Below the pieces are notes generated by a model. That model searched no databases. It was not told where the DNA came from and saw nothing but the letters and a program-made list of their open reading frames with translations. The position numbers and the translations under genes were made by a program. From contig CBDEGO010000002.1 in NCBI GenBank assembly GCA_965237995.1, positions 496,001 through 560,000 of the forward strand: DNA of 64,000 nucleotides, read 5' to 3'. The DNA is from JAAELZ01 sp965237995 (GTDB lineage: Bacteria > Pseudomonadota > Gammaproteobacteria > Arenicellales > Poriferihabitantaceae). Shown piece by piece: positions 34,192 through 43,973 of the stretch (position 1 is the stretch's first letter; every line of letters starts with the position of its first letter).

Positions 34192-36702
34192 CTAATTCAC
34201 TTGTTTTAATATTGGATAAGGCGCTTGTCGTAAAATCTTCCCTAGCTGCAAAGAAGATAGCCCAGCTAACAGCGCCATCATCACCACAGGCAAGGCCAGC
34301 ATATATAACCATGGGACTTGCCAAGCCAGCTCCAACACCCGTGTGCTAAGTAAGTAAGAGACAATCAACAGACACGCCGCGGTTAACAAACCTGATAACG
34401 CGCCGATAATCACTTGTTCGGATAAAAACCGAACACCAACGGTTTTACGACTGGCGCCTAAAGCACGCAATAAGGCAGCTTGCTGTTGTTTTTCCTCAAA
34501 AGCCATCAGCAATGCAGCCCAGAAAACAGCCATACCCGCAACAATCGCCATGCCGAACGTCAATTGCATGGCGGAACTGACTTGTTTAAGAATGTTCTGA
34601 ATTCGTTTAATGATGAAATCCACATCAATAATACTGGCGCCCACAAACTGTTTATTAAGTTGCTTGTCCAGATCAGATTTATCTTTCGGTAGGTAAAAAC
34701 TGGTCAGGCTACTTTGACTAAATTGATCTAGCGTGCCAACCGGGAAGATCATATAAAAATTAGGTCTAAAGTTTTCCCAATTTACTTCTCGCAAACTGGT
34801 CACTGTTGCAACTACGCGTTGCCTTTGAATGAGAAACTCTAGTTCGTCACCCAAGCTGACTTCCAACTGTTCTGCCAACTGGCTTTCAATCGATACCGGC
34901 ACCATTGAATTGCCTGAATTTAAAGTTGGCGCCGTTTCAAACAATCCTGCAATAATCTTGTTCTCTGGCGGTAGTTCATCCGTTTGGGTTAGCGAAAGAT
35001 CACGATTTAATGCTTCTTGGTCTTGGTTACCCTCTTTGCTAACCGCCTTTTGCACAACCTCACCATTTATCTTTACTAGGCGGCCACGGACAGTCGGAAA
35101 AATTCTCGCATCGATTCCGTTATCCGTTAATACGTCACTAAATGTCTGTCGGTCCTCAGCAGACAAATCAAACACAAAGCGGTTCGGAGCATCGTCAGGT
35201 ACTTGTTTATTCCATTGCTCAAAAACATCATTTTTGAAAAAAATGATTAGCACGATCGCAAATAAGCTCACGCCGAACCCAACAATTTGGGTTGCCGTTA
35301 AACTTGGCCGAGAGGCCAAATTAGCGAAAGCACCTCGGATTGGTGCGTAAGAAAAATGTAACCGCGTCGCCAGTTTAAGTAAGCCGATAATAAGTAGCGA
35401 CAACACTAGAATTACTACAACCAACCCTAGAATAGTGACACAGGCTAGGTATAAATCTTCTGTTTGCCACCAAGCGATTAATATCAACGCGAGCAATGCA
35501 AAGACAGCCCCAAACCATGGGTAGGCACTTCTAGGCGACAGCTCCTTTCGAAATATGCGTGCCGGCGGAGTTGTAGCAAGGCGCAATAAAGGCGGCAACC
35601 CAAAGCCCAACACCATACACAGTGCGGTAATTGGCCCACTAAACCATGCACCTAATGAGGCATTGGGTAAAGTGCGCGTAAACAAGCCCTCGATTAATTG
35701 CATTAGCGCACCGTGCACCAAATAACCAATCGCTAAGCCCAACAAAATAGCTGGAATTGAAATCAACAATAACTGTAGAGTGTAAAGCCAATTTACTTGC
35801 GAAGACTTCAAACCAAAGCACCGTAGCAACGCCACTTGGTCGATATGCCTGCGAGCATGACGAGAAGCGGCTAAAGAAACGGCAATGCCGCACAAGATGA
35901 CCGAAAGCAAGGCACCTAAATTAATGAACGCATTGGCGCGAGTTAAGTTCTCGTTGATTTGATCTTCCGCGCCCTGCGGTTCTACTAATCGCTGACTGGA
36001 GTTAAGTTGCCCGCTAACCGATTCAATAAATTGCTCAACATCATCTTCCTCGCCGCTTAGCATTAATTTATACCAAAGACGGCTGCCGGGCTGCACTAAC
36101 TTGGTTTGCTCTAAGTCTTGCCAATTTATCAGCACTCTAGGGTTGAGCGCATATAAACTACCGCTACGATCTGGTTCTAATTGAAGTATCTTAGTGAGCT
36201 TAAATTTCGCTAAACCCACTTCAATTTCATCACCTAACTCGACGCCTAATCGATCTAAAAAGCGTTTTTCTACCCAAGCTTCCCCTACGGCCGGTCGCGC
36301 TTTTTCAGAAACCGGTTCGCTGTCACGCGTCACTTGCGTGCTGACGGCTCCTTTTAGTGGGTATGAATCATCCACAGCGCGTACGCTCGACAATAAGAAA
36401 TCATCGTTATGACTCGCCATAGTGAAACTAGAAACCGACAAAGAAGTACTAAGTTTATTGCTATTAGCTAAATCAAAAATACTGTCATCGATAGTGGTTG
36501 TTGAACGCAACACCGTATCACCACCGATCATATCCACGGCTTGGCCCTGCATTGCATTTTGAATACGAGAAGTGGTTAGGCTTAACGCGGTAACCGAAAT
36601 CACGCCCACCAACAGAGCAAACAAGGTAAGGCGATATTCACCACAACCTAGTTCACGGCGCAACATGGTATAGGCATGGCCGATTAGACGCCCTACTTTC
36701 AT
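34192..36702 (-). CDS. ybbP: ABC transporter permease, YbbP-type (FtsX-like)
   Basis: The 836-residue membrane protein has an N-terminal hydrophobic segment, a large periplasmic domain (about 45-240), a helix bundle around residues 260-500, a second periplasmic domain (about 500-700) and a final three-helix FtsX region ending LGKILRQAPYPILKQ. This is the two-FtsX-domain layout of YbbP. Its start overlaps the ybbA stop by 4 bases. Family members work with YbbA and the divergent TesA in lipid or envelope homeostasis; the substrate is not known. Confidence 0.9.
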   Translation of the reverse strand: MKVGRLIGHAYTMLRRELGCGEYRLTLFALLVGVISVTALSLTTSRIQNAMQGQAVDMIGGDTVLRSTTTIDDSIFDLANSNKLSTSLSVSSFTMASHNDDFLLSSVRAVDDSYPLKGAVSTQVTRDSEPVSEKARPAVGEAWVEKRFLDRLGVELGDEIEVGLAKFKLTKILQLEPDRSGSLYALNPRVLINWQDLEQTKLVQPGSRLWYKLMLSGEEDDVEQFIESVSGQLNSSQRLVEPQGAEDQINENLTRANAFINLGALLSVILCGIAVSLAASRHARRHIDQVALLRCFGLKSSQVNWLYTLQLLLISIPAILLGLAIGYLVHGALMQLIEGLFTRTLPNASLGAWFSGPITALCMVLGFGLPPLLRLATTPPARIFRKELSPRSAYPWFGAVFALLALILIAWWQTEDLYLACVTILGLVVVILVLSLLIIGLLKLATRLHFSYAPIRGAFANLASRPSLTATQIVGFGVSLFAIVLIIFFKNDVFEQWNKQVPDDAPNRFVFDLSAEDRQTFSDVLTDNGIDARIFPTVRGRLVKINGEVVQKAVSKEGNQDQEALNRDLSLTQTDELPPENKIIAGLFETAPTLNSGNSMVPVSIESQLAEQLEVSLGDELEFLIQRQRVVATVTSLREVNWENFRPNFYMIFPVGTLDQFSQSSLTSFYLPKDKSDLDKQLNKQFVGASIIDVDFIIKRIQNILKQVSSAMQLTFGMAIVAGMAVFWAALLMAFEEKQQQAALLRALGASRKTVGVRFLSEQVIIGALSGLLTAACLLIVSYLLSTRVLELAWQVPWLYMLALPVVMMALLAGLSSLQLGKILRQAPYPILKQVN

Positions 36703-37397
36703 GCGACTTCTTCTACTTTACCGTTAATCAAGCGTAATCGACGTGTGCAGCGCTGCGCCAATTGTTGCTCGTGGGTGACTAATATCAGCGTGGTTTGATG
36801 TTCTTGATTAAGTTCAAACATCAAATCAGCAATAAGCTCACTGGTATTTGGATCTAAGTTACCGGTTGGTTCATCCGCAAATAAAATTTTTGGCTCCGTT
36901 ACAAAAGCCCGCGCCAAGGCAACTCGCTGTTGCTCACCTCCCGATAATTGGTGCGGATAATGGGAAAGGCGTTGCTCTAGCCCAACTCGCGCCAACATCT
37001 TGGTTGCTTTTGGTTTGATCTCTTTCGTGCTCAAGTCAGCCTTAGCTTCTGTTGATTGCAGTTCTAGCGGCAACATGACGTTTTCTAAGGCCGTGTAAGT
37101 GGCCATTAATTGAAAAGACTGGAAGACAAACCCCATCAATTCAGCGCGAACTTGCGCACGCGCATCTTCATCTAAAGCACAAATATCTACCCCATCAATT
37201 TGTACTTGTCCCGTGTCGGCTAGGTCCAAGCCCGCCAACAAACCCAGCAATGTTGACTTTCCTGAACCCGATTCACCAACAATAGCCACCGTTTGGGCAT
37301 GGTCTATGGAGAAATCGACCCCATCTAACACCTTAAGCGTATCTTGAGCTGTGCTTAAGCTCCGTGATAAATTTGAAACTGATAGCAATGATTGCAT
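36699..37397 (-). CDS. ybbA: ABC transporter ATP-binding protein, YbbA/LolD-like
   Basis: The start was set at the ATG at 37395-37397, giving a 232-residue protein beginning MQSLLSVSNLSRSLS; the longer frame would run into the divergent tesA gene. Walker A is GESGSGKSTLL, the signature is LSGGEQQRVALARAF, Walker B is KILFADEPTGNLD and the switch is LVTHEQQLAQR. This is the MacB/LolD subgroup. It is coupled to the YbbP permease. Its start codon overlaps that of tesA head to head within CATG at 37395-37398. Confidence 0.92.
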   Translation of the reverse strand: MQSLLSVSNLSRSLSTAQDTLKVLDGVDFSIDHAQTVAIVGESGSGKSTLLGLLAGLDLADTGQVQIDGVDICALDEDARAQVRAELMGFVFQSFQLMATYTALENVMLPLELQSTEAKADLSTKEIKPKATKMLARVGLEQRLSHYPHQLSGGEQQRVALARAFVTEPKILFADEPTGNLDPNTSELIADLMFELNQEHQTTLILVTHEQQLAQRCTRRLRLINGKVEEVA

Positions 37398-38028
37398 GAA
37401 AAAATATTTACTGACATTTAGTTTAGCTGCCTTATTAGTACTTAGCATCGTGCCAAGGTTCACCTTTGCTGACTCACAACGATTATTAGTCGTTGGAGAC
37501 AGCATAAGTTCAGCTTACGGAATGGATATCAATGATGGCTGGGTGGCCTTATTGCAAGAGCGAATTGACTTTAATGGATACAATGTTGAGGTTGTTAATG
37601 CGTCGATCACAGGGGATTTAAGCGGTTCGGGCAATCGCCGAATTGCATCATTACTAGAACAACACAAGCCAAAGTGGACGCTCATTGAACTAGGCGGCAA
37701 TGATGGCTTACGCGGTTTGCCGATCAAGCATATCAAAAACAACTTAAACGCTATGGTTGAACAGGCTCAAGATAATGACAGTCAGGCTATTTTGGTGGGA
37801 ATGCAAATATTTCCCAACTACGGGCCAAAATATACCGCTGCATTTAAAACAGCGTATTACGATGTCGCAGACCAAACAGGCGCCGCCTTGGTGCCATTTA
37901 TACTTGAGGGCGTTGGCGGAGTAGCGAGTTTGAATCAAACTGATGGCATTCATCCTAACGAAGAGGCACAAGCAATTTTGCTCGATAATGTTTGGTCTGT
38001 ACTCGAACCGTTGATCAGCACACTTTAA
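37396..38028 (+). CDS. tesA: periplasmic lysophospholipase/thioesterase, TesA family
   Basis: The start is the ATG at 37396. The 210-residue SGNH hydrolase begins with a signal peptide (MKKYLLTFSLAALLVLSIV, cleavage near FADS). Block I is VVGDSISSAYG with nucleophile Ser, block III is IELGGNDGLRG with Asn, and block V is DGIHPNEEAQ with Asp and His. It hydrolyses acyl thioesters and lysophospholipids in the periplasm. As in E. coli it is divergent from ybbA, here with overlapping start codons. Confidence 0.92.
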   Translation: MKKYLLTFSLAALLVLSIVPRFTFADSQRLLVVGDSISSAYGMDINDGWVALLQERIDFNGYNVEVVNASITGDLSGSGNRRIASLLEQHKPKWTLIELGGNDGLRGLPIKHIKNNLNAMVEQAQDNDSQAILVGMQIFPNYGPKYTAAFKTAYYDVADQTGAALVPFILEGVGGVASLNQTDGIHPNEEAQAILLDNVWSVLEPLISTL

Positions 38029-38114
38029 GCGCCTCACACTAACTATGCACCCGCGAGGGTTTCTTGCAACAAAGTTGATCGCAGCATTTAAAACATCAAA
38101 CATTAACTAGACTC

Positions 38115-38528
38115 ATGACAGGAGAAACAGATCTAAACAAGCTACTTGAATCCATGTCACCCGTACTCATGGACAAGGATTATGTGTTTATTTCATTCGC
38201 TGATGCTCATTACGGTGACCACACAGAACTAGAACCTATCGCCAGCATTGTGGAAACTGAAGGCTTAACGCTGCTTATTCCGCAAGCTAGAGCCGACCAT
38301 TTTGAGCTGTCCTACGATGCAACTTTTCGAGGCATCACCCTAAAAGTACATTCCAGTCTCGAAGCCGTTGGGTTGACAGCTGCGCTTTGTAACAAACTCA
38401 CTGAACACGCTCTAAGCGCCAATGTGATCGCAGGGTACTATCATGACCATATTTTTGTACAGTCTGAGTTTGCTGAAACGGCGCTATCAGCATTGATAGA
38501 ACTGACACAATCAGATAAGGCGCTTTAA
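38115..38528 (+). CDS. ACT-domain protein (COG3602-like)
   Basis: The 137-residue product starts MTGETDLNKLLESMSPVL and shows two small alpha/beta units, the first with YVFISFADAHYGD and the second with LTLLIPQARADHFELSYDA; the ending helix is ANVIAGYYHDHIFVQ. This matches the DUF2241/ACT_7 arrangement of COG3602, thought to bind amino acids. Function is not known. Its stop overlaps that of the convergent GST gene by 3 bases. Confidence 0.78.
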   Translation: MTGETDLNKLLESMSPVLMDKDYVFISFADAHYGDHTELEPIASIVETEGLTLLIPQARADHFELSYDATFRGITLKVHSSLEAVGLTAALCNKLTEHALSANVIAGYYHDHIFVQSEFAETALSALIELTQSDKAL

Positions 38529-39166
38529 GGTAATTCGTTAACAGAGTGCGGGTCTATCGAATAGGGATACACCTTATTAGTAAAGCCCGCTTGTTTCTTG
38601 ATTTGCCCAATCCATCGCTTTATGTTGAGGTAATCTTTTAATGATATTCCGGCTTCATCTGCAAGGTGCACATAGGCAAAAACCGAGATATCAGCGATGG
38701 TGTAGCTGTCCCCACTTAAATAAGCACGTTGACCTAACGCACGATCTAAAACTGATAGCGTTTTCAAGGAACCTTTGCATTTCATTTCAATCAGCTCGTT
38801 TGGATAGCGTTTATCCTTACCCGTCATTTTCCAATGACGCAATGTTGCAACCGTGGACTGAACATAATCCCCTTCAAAAGATAGCCACTGCACCACCTTG
38901 GCTATTTGATACGTATCGTTAGGTAGGTAATCGGTACCCGATGCCAAGTAAAATAATATTGCGTTAGATTCTGCAATGAATCGGCCATCATCTGTCTGAA
39001 TTGCTGGAACCGCACCAGTAGGATTAATATCAAGATATTCAGCTTTTGCTCCTTCGCCTTCAAAAAGGCTAATTAGTTTAGTTGCATAAGGCTGTTTTAA
39101 ATGGCTCAACAATAGCCTTACTTTGTAGGCATTTTGCGACGGTAGATAATCGAACAAAGTAATCAT
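38525..39166 (-). CDS. glutathione S-transferase family protein
   Basis: The 213-residue product has an N-terminal thioredoxin fold with YLPSQNAYKVRLLLSHL (catalytic Ser/Tyr region at about residue 10), NPTGAVPAIQTDDG with the cis-Pro, and ESNAILFYLA. The C-terminal helical domain has the conserved YTIADISVFAYVHLADEAG N-capping box. It may detoxify electrophiles or act in small-molecule breakdown. Divergent from metY by 286 bases. Confidence 0.9.
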   Translation of the reverse strand: MITLFDYLPSQNAYKVRLLLSHLKQPYATKLISLFEGEGAKAEYLDINPTGAVPAIQTDDGRFIAESNAILFYLASGTDYLPNDTYQIAKVVQWLSFEGDYVQSTVATLRHWKMTGKDKRYPNELIEMKCKGSLKTLSVLDRALGQRAYLSGDSYTIADISVFAYVHLADEAGISLKDYLNIKRWIGQIKKQAGFTNKVYPYSIDPHSVNELP

Positions 39167-39452
39167 ATTTTCTTTAATATATTCCGAAAATTAGAATTTA
39201 TCTTGCAGCGGCTGAACCGGCAATCTGATTCTGGCACGTCGATATCTGTACTGCATTTGACGCTATCGAAACTTTATTGCCTTACAAATAAATTATAGTA
39301 ATGTCATTGTGGTAGTAAGCAGGATAGATACGTGCAGCAATTGCTTTTAGGTTAATTTCGATCAGTAAAATCTGGCTTGGAAAGCGCGTTTCTCGGCGTA
39401 ATTGTTTACAATCGACATACATTAAAAAATCTCCCACAGAGGAAACTCTTCC

Positions 39453-40754
39453 ATGAGTGACGACTATAAATTTGACACGCTCAGCTTGCATGCTGGGCAT
39501 ACACCTGATGAGCGATTTGGCTCACGCGCCGTACCGATTCACCAAACTACGTCTTATACCTTTAAAAGCACTGAGCACGCTTCTGCCCTATTCAATATGG
39601 AAGTTGGAGGGCACGTCTACGCGAGGCTCAGCAACCCAACGGTTGCGGTACTTGAACAAAGACTTGCCGCCTTAGAGGGCGGTGTCGCAGCAGTCGCTAC
39701 CGCCTCAGGCATGTCAGCGGCCTTTTTGGCTGCCTTGGCCTTAGTAAGCCAAGGTGACCATATCGTCGCATCGTCGCAAATGTATGGCTCAAACATTAAC
39801 GTGTTTCAACATACACTAAGCCGATATGGTGTCACCACCAGCTTCGTCGCGCCTAACGACTTAGACGCGATTGCAAGCGCGATTCAACCAAACACCAAGA
39901 TGATTTTCGGAGAGGTGATTGGCAACCCAGGGATGGACGTAATGAATATCCCCGAAGTGGCTAAAATCACTGCTACTGCCGGTGTGCCTTTAGTAATTGA
40001 CGCCACATTCAACACGCCTTGGCTATTTAAGCCAATAGAACATGGCGCGAATATTGTTATCCATTCTTTGACTAAGTGGATTGGCGGACACGGTATCGCC
40101 GTAGGCGGCGCGATCATTGATGGCGGGAATTTTGATTGGGGCCAGAATGATCGATTCCCCAACATCACCCAACCCCACTACGCCTTACAGAATGTCAACT
40201 TATGGGAAGAGTTTGGCCCCGCTGCTTTCAGTGCGCGCGTTCGTTCCGAAGGCATGAGTAATGTTGGCCCATGCATAAGCCCCACCAACGCATTTCATAT
40301 TATCCAAGGCATTGAAACCTTAGGGTTGAGAATGGAACGCCACATGAGTAACACCCAAAAATTACTCGAATTCTTAGTAACCCATGAACAAGTCGCTTGG
40401 GTAAAACATCCGAGTTTGCCGGATCATCCAGACCATGCCGTAGCCACTCAATTAATGCCTAAGGGCTGCGGTTCAATACTTGCGATGGGCGTGAAAGGTG
40501 GTCGTGAAGCAGGTCGTGCCTTTATTGAGTCCGTCGAAGTGGCCTCGCATCTAGCCAATGTTGGTGATGCCAAAACCTTGGTGATCCATCCAGCCAGCAC
40601 TACTCATTCCCGGATGACCGCAGAAGCGATGAAAGTTGCGGGCCTTACCGACGATATGGTACGCGTTTCTGTAGGTTTAGAAGATATTGACGACATAATA
40701 ACTGATTTTAAGACCGGTTTGCGTGCAGCTTCAAAAGTATCGGGGGCGAGCTAA
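39453..40754 (+). CDS. metY: O-acetylhomoserine sulfhydrylase / aminocarboxypropyltransferase
   Basis: The 433-residue product is a Cys/Met-metabolism PLP enzyme. It has the HAGHTPDERFGSRAVPIHQT start, a YARLSNPTVAVLEQRLA segment, the PLP-lysine motif IHSLTKWIGGHG near residue 208, and HPASTTHS near residue 380. MetY adds sulfide or methanethiol to O-acetylhomoserine to give homocysteine or methionine. An AGAGGAAAC ribosome site precedes the ATG. No MetR box is visible upstream. It starts a five-gene plus-strand series; the next gene overlaps its stop by one base (TAATG). Confidence 0.92.
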   Translation: MSDDYKFDTLSLHAGHTPDERFGSRAVPIHQTTSYTFKSTEHASALFNMEVGGHVYARLSNPTVAVLEQRLAALEGGVAAVATASGMSAAFLAALALVSQGDHIVASSQMYGSNINVFQHTLSRYGVTTSFVAPNDLDAIASAIQPNTKMIFGEVIGNPGMDVMNIPEVAKITATAGVPLVIDATFNTPWLFKPIEHGANIVIHSLTKWIGGHGIAVGGAIIDGGNFDWGQNDRFPNITQPHYALQNVNLWEEFGPAAFSARVRSEGMSNVGPCISPTNAFHIIQGIETLGLRMERHMSNTQKLLEFLVTHEQVAWVKHPSLPDHPDHAVATQLMPKGCGSILAMGVKGGREAGRAFIESVEVASHLANVGDAKTLVIHPASTTHSRMTAEAMKVAGLTDDMVRVSVGLEDIDDIITDFKTGLRAASKVSGAS

Positions 40755-41551
40755 TGCATATCGATGTTAATCATAAATCGACCTTTGCCTCTACGGGTGG
40801 CAAAGTCGCGTTTGACCCGTCGGGCGAAGTATTGCTGTTCATTCACGGCAGCGGGCAGAGCCATTTAAGTTGGATGCTGCAAGGGCGGTTCTTTGCTAAC
40901 CGTGGCTGGCAAGTCTTGTCACCCGATTTGCCTGGGCATGGCTTATCCGCAGGCCCCGCATTACAAAGTGTTGAAGAAATGGCTGATTGGTGCGCGGACT
41001 TTTTGACCGCCGCTGGAGTTCAAAAAGCCACAGTTATTGGCCATTCACAAGGGGGCTTAGTAAGCTTAGAGCTCGCTAAGCGTCACCCCAATAAGGTATC
41101 TAAATTAGCTTTGCTCGCATGCGCCTTATCAATTCCTGTCAACGATGCCTTATTAGAAATGGCTAAAAACCAAGAGGAAAAAGCGATCGCTGCGATGATC
41201 TCTTGGGGACATGATCGCGCAGCCCGACTGCACGACCACACGATGCCGGGGCAAAGCCACAGTAACATTGGCAAACGAATCATGGGTAACAACCCCAAAG
41301 GCGCCCTATTCGCCGACCTAAACGCTTGTATTAACTATGATGGTGGAGCGGACGCCGCTGCTGCGATTCACTGCCCTACATTGTGCTTATTAGCAGGAAA
41401 AGATCGCATGACTCCACTTAAATTTGGTAAAAAAATGGCGGAAGCGATTAATCAATCGCAACTTGAAATCATCCCCAAGGCTGGACATATGCTAACGGGT
41501 GAATGGCCCTTTGAAACCAATATCGCTTTACGCGATTTCTTTAATCGCTAA
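40754..41551 (+). CDS. alpha/beta hydrolase
   Basis: The 265-residue product has LLFIHGSGQSHLSW (oxyanion hole), the nucleophile elbow GHSQGG near residue 98, the acid in LLAGKDRMTPL and the His in PKAGHMLTGEWP. All triad residues are present. Its start overlaps the metY stop (TAATG), so the two are translationally coupled. It precedes a fatty-acid-oxidation-type enzyme, suggesting it hydrolyses an acyl ester or thioester in the same pathway. Confidence 0.9.
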   Translation: MHIDVNHKSTFASTGGKVAFDPSGEVLLFIHGSGQSHLSWMLQGRFFANRGWQVLSPDLPGHGLSAGPALQSVEEMADWCADFLTAAGVQKATVIGHSQGGLVSLELAKRHPNKVSKLALLACALSIPVNDALLEMAKNQEEKAIAAMISWGHDRAARLHDHTMPGQSHSNIGKRIMGNNPKGALFADLNACINYDGGADAAAAIHCPTLCLLAGKDRMTPLKFGKKMAEAINQSQLEIIPKAGHMLTGEWPFETNIALRDFFNR

Positions 41552-41565
41552 TTTTATTAAAAGAC

Positions 41566-43941
41566 ATGCCTTCTCCAAAGACATTTAAAAATATCGCCAT
41601 TATCGGTGCCGGCACCATGGGCAGCGGTATTGCAGGGCAAATCGCCAATGCGGGCCACAACGTTTTGCTGCTAGATTTACCGCGCGACGACGACCCTAAT
41701 GGCGTATGCAACGATGCCATCAGCCGCCTGTTGAAATCAGACCCACCTGCGTTAATGCACAAAAACCGTGCTGAGTTAATCGAAGTGGGCAATATCCGCG
41801 ACGACTTCGACAAATTAGCACAATGTGATTGGATAGTAGAAGCCGTAGTCGAACGATTAGATATAAAAAAGGACTTATACAAACGCCTACACGGAACCAT
41901 TAAAGCAGATTGCGTGGTGACGTCTAACACGTCAACGATTCCAATTAAGCTATTGGTAGAAGACATGCCAAAAGAGTTTCGGTCACGCTTCGCCATCACC
42001 CACTACTTTAACCCCGTGCGCTACATGCGCTTACTTGAATTGGTACAAGGTGAAGATACCCACGCCGATATCATTGATAGATTAGCCCACTATAACGATG
42101 TAGAGCTAGGTAAAGGTGTCGTCGTCTGTAACGATACACCCGGGTTTTTAGGTAATCGAGTCGGCGTATATGCGTTACAGGTAGGTATTGACGAAGCTTA
42201 TAGGCAAGGGCTAACGATTGAAGAAGCCGATGCGTTAATGGGGCGCCCTATGGGCATCCCTAAAACGGGGGTATTTGGCCTGTACGATTTAATCGGCGTC
42301 GATTTAATGGCTGATGTGGTTGATACCTTAGGCACTATTTTGCCAAAAAATGATTTATTTCACGCTGTTGGACGTGAAAGTAAAGCCAATAAGTTGATCG
42401 CAACGATGATCGAAGCCGGTTTTACTGGGGAGAAAGGCTTGGGTGGTTTTTATCGCACTATTGACGATGATGAACTTGCAATCAATTTAGCAGACGGTAC
42501 AACGCACGTGCGAAATAAGGTGCTGCCTCAAAAAGCGCAATTGGCGGCAGAAAACCAAGCTAACGGTAAAGAGACTTTAACTGATCTCATAACTAATACC
42601 GATGCAGATGCAGGTGAATCGGGCGCAAGACAAACCCAGTTTTGCCGCAACGTATTAGCTCGCGTGCTTGGCTATGCGGCCAGCTTAATCCCGACAGTCA
42701 CTACCACGCCTCAAGATATAGACGATGCAATGAAACTCGGTTTTAACTGGGTACGAGGGCCGTTCGAGATGATCGACGCCTTGGGCGCAAGCACTCTTAT
42801 CAATATGATTGCAGATACCGGCGAAGCGGTACCTGAGATTTTAAAACAGATAGACAATAACAAGTTCTATCAGCCAAATAGCGGCATATTAACCGTTCGA
42901 AATTTCGACAAAGCGGCTGGCGAGCAAGGTGAACTGAGACCGATTGAATTAGCGGACAAAGTAGTGCGTTTTCACATGACACGCCAATGTCTCACTCCGA
43001 TCAAACGCAATAAAGCAGCGAGTTTATACGCTATAGAAGGTGATTTACGCCTCATCGAATTTCACTCCAAAGCCAATGCATTGACTAGTGACTCGATGGA
43101 CATCGTATCAGCAGCTGCAAACGACCACGGTAACGGCATTATCATTCATAATGACGCGCAGCATTTTTCTGCGGGTGTTGACCTGAATGGAGTGTTAGCA
43201 CTTATTCGAAAAAAAGATTGGTCAGGCATTGATGCTTTTTTAAGCCATTTTCAACAAGCCGTTAAAGCCTTGAAGTACACGGCTGTGCCTGTAGTCGGCG
43301 CGCCGTCTGGACTAGCGATTGGCGGCGGTTACGAAGTGATCGTACACGCAGACCGAGTAATCGCCCATGCGAACTCCGTGTTAGGCTTAGTTGAAGCAGC
43401 CGTTGGCGTAGTGCCTGGCGGTGGTGGCGTGAAAGAGACTTTTTATCGTTGGTACCAAGAAACCGGCGACTGGTCAAAAGCCGCTTGGAAAACCTGGATG
43501 CAAATGGGCTATGCGCGTACCGGTACCAGCCCAGAGCAAAGTGCTAAATTACAATATTTTCTACCAAAACGAGACGCCGTGGTGATGAATCGAGATCGTT
43601 TGGTTAACGCCGCGATAGACGCCATCAATACAATGAATACCGATGGCTACACCCCACCCACTGAGCCAAAGTTTATTCTTCCCAATAAGACCATCTTAGG
43701 CGATATGGAAGCCTTTATGGATAAGGGCATTGCAGACGGCCTATTTTTCCCTCACGATAAAACAGTGGCGATGAACATTGCCACCATTGTGGTCAATATT
43801 GAAACCGAAGGCGAAAGAGCGGTGAGTGAAGACGAGATGTACGCACGAGAACGTCGCGCCTTTATTCAGTTGGCGCAAACAGAAGAAACGCTGACAAGAA
43901 TATCTAGCTTAATAGAAGATGGCGAAGCCATTCGTAATTAA
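41566..43941 (+). CDS. bifunctional 3-hydroxyacyl-CoA dehydrogenase / enoyl-CoA hydratase (FadN-like)
   Basis: The 791-residue product has an N-terminal NAD domain (IGAGTMGSGIAGQIANAG, residues 13-30), a catalytic region with HYFNPVRYM and NDTPGFLGNRVG, a second 3HCDH-C segment around 340-440, and a C-terminal crotonase domain with HFSAGVDL and SGLAIGGGYEVIVHAD. This dehydrogenase-first order is that of FadN (B. subtilis) rather than FadB. It would process the 2,3-enoyl-CoA and 3-hydroxyacyl-CoA steps. No acyl-CoA dehydrogenase or thiolase is adjacent. Confidence 0.9.
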   Translation: MPSPKTFKNIAIIGAGTMGSGIAGQIANAGHNVLLLDLPRDDDPNGVCNDAISRLLKSDPPALMHKNRAELIEVGNIRDDFDKLAQCDWIVEAVVERLDIKKDLYKRLHGTIKADCVVTSNTSTIPIKLLVEDMPKEFRSRFAITHYFNPVRYMRLLELVQGEDTHADIIDRLAHYNDVELGKGVVVCNDTPGFLGNRVGVYALQVGIDEAYRQGLTIEEADALMGRPMGIPKTGVFGLYDLIGVDLMADVVDTLGTILPKNDLFHAVGRESKANKLIATMIEAGFTGEKGLGGFYRTIDDDELAINLADGTTHVRNKVLPQKAQLAAENQANGKETLTDLITNTDADAGESGARQTQFCRNVLARVLGYAASLIPTVTTTPQDIDDAMKLGFNWVRGPFEMIDALGASTLINMIADTGEAVPEILKQIDNNKFYQPNSGILTVRNFDKAAGEQGELRPIELADKVVRFHMTRQCLTPIKRNKAASLYAIEGDLRLIEFHSKANALTSDSMDIVSAAANDHGNGIIIHNDAQHFSAGVDLNGVLALIRKKDWSGIDAFLSHFQQAVKALKYTAVPVVGAPSGLAIGGGYEVIVHADRVIAHANSVLGLVEAAVGVVPGGGGVKETFYRWYQETGDWSKAAWKTWMQMGYARTGTSPEQSAKLQYFLPKRDAVVMNRDRLVNAAIDAINTMNTDGYTPPTEPKFILPNKTILGDMEAFMDKGIADGLFFPHDKTVAMNIATIVVNIETEGERAVSEDEMYARERRAFIQLAQTEETLTRISSLIEDGEAIRN

Positions 43942-43973
43942 ATATTTTAGCGATTAATACCCAGAACAACACC

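Noticed and set aside
39167..39452. Riboswitch or MetR site upstream of metY
   Set aside because: No TGAA-N5-TTCA box or recognisable SAM riboswitch pattern was found.
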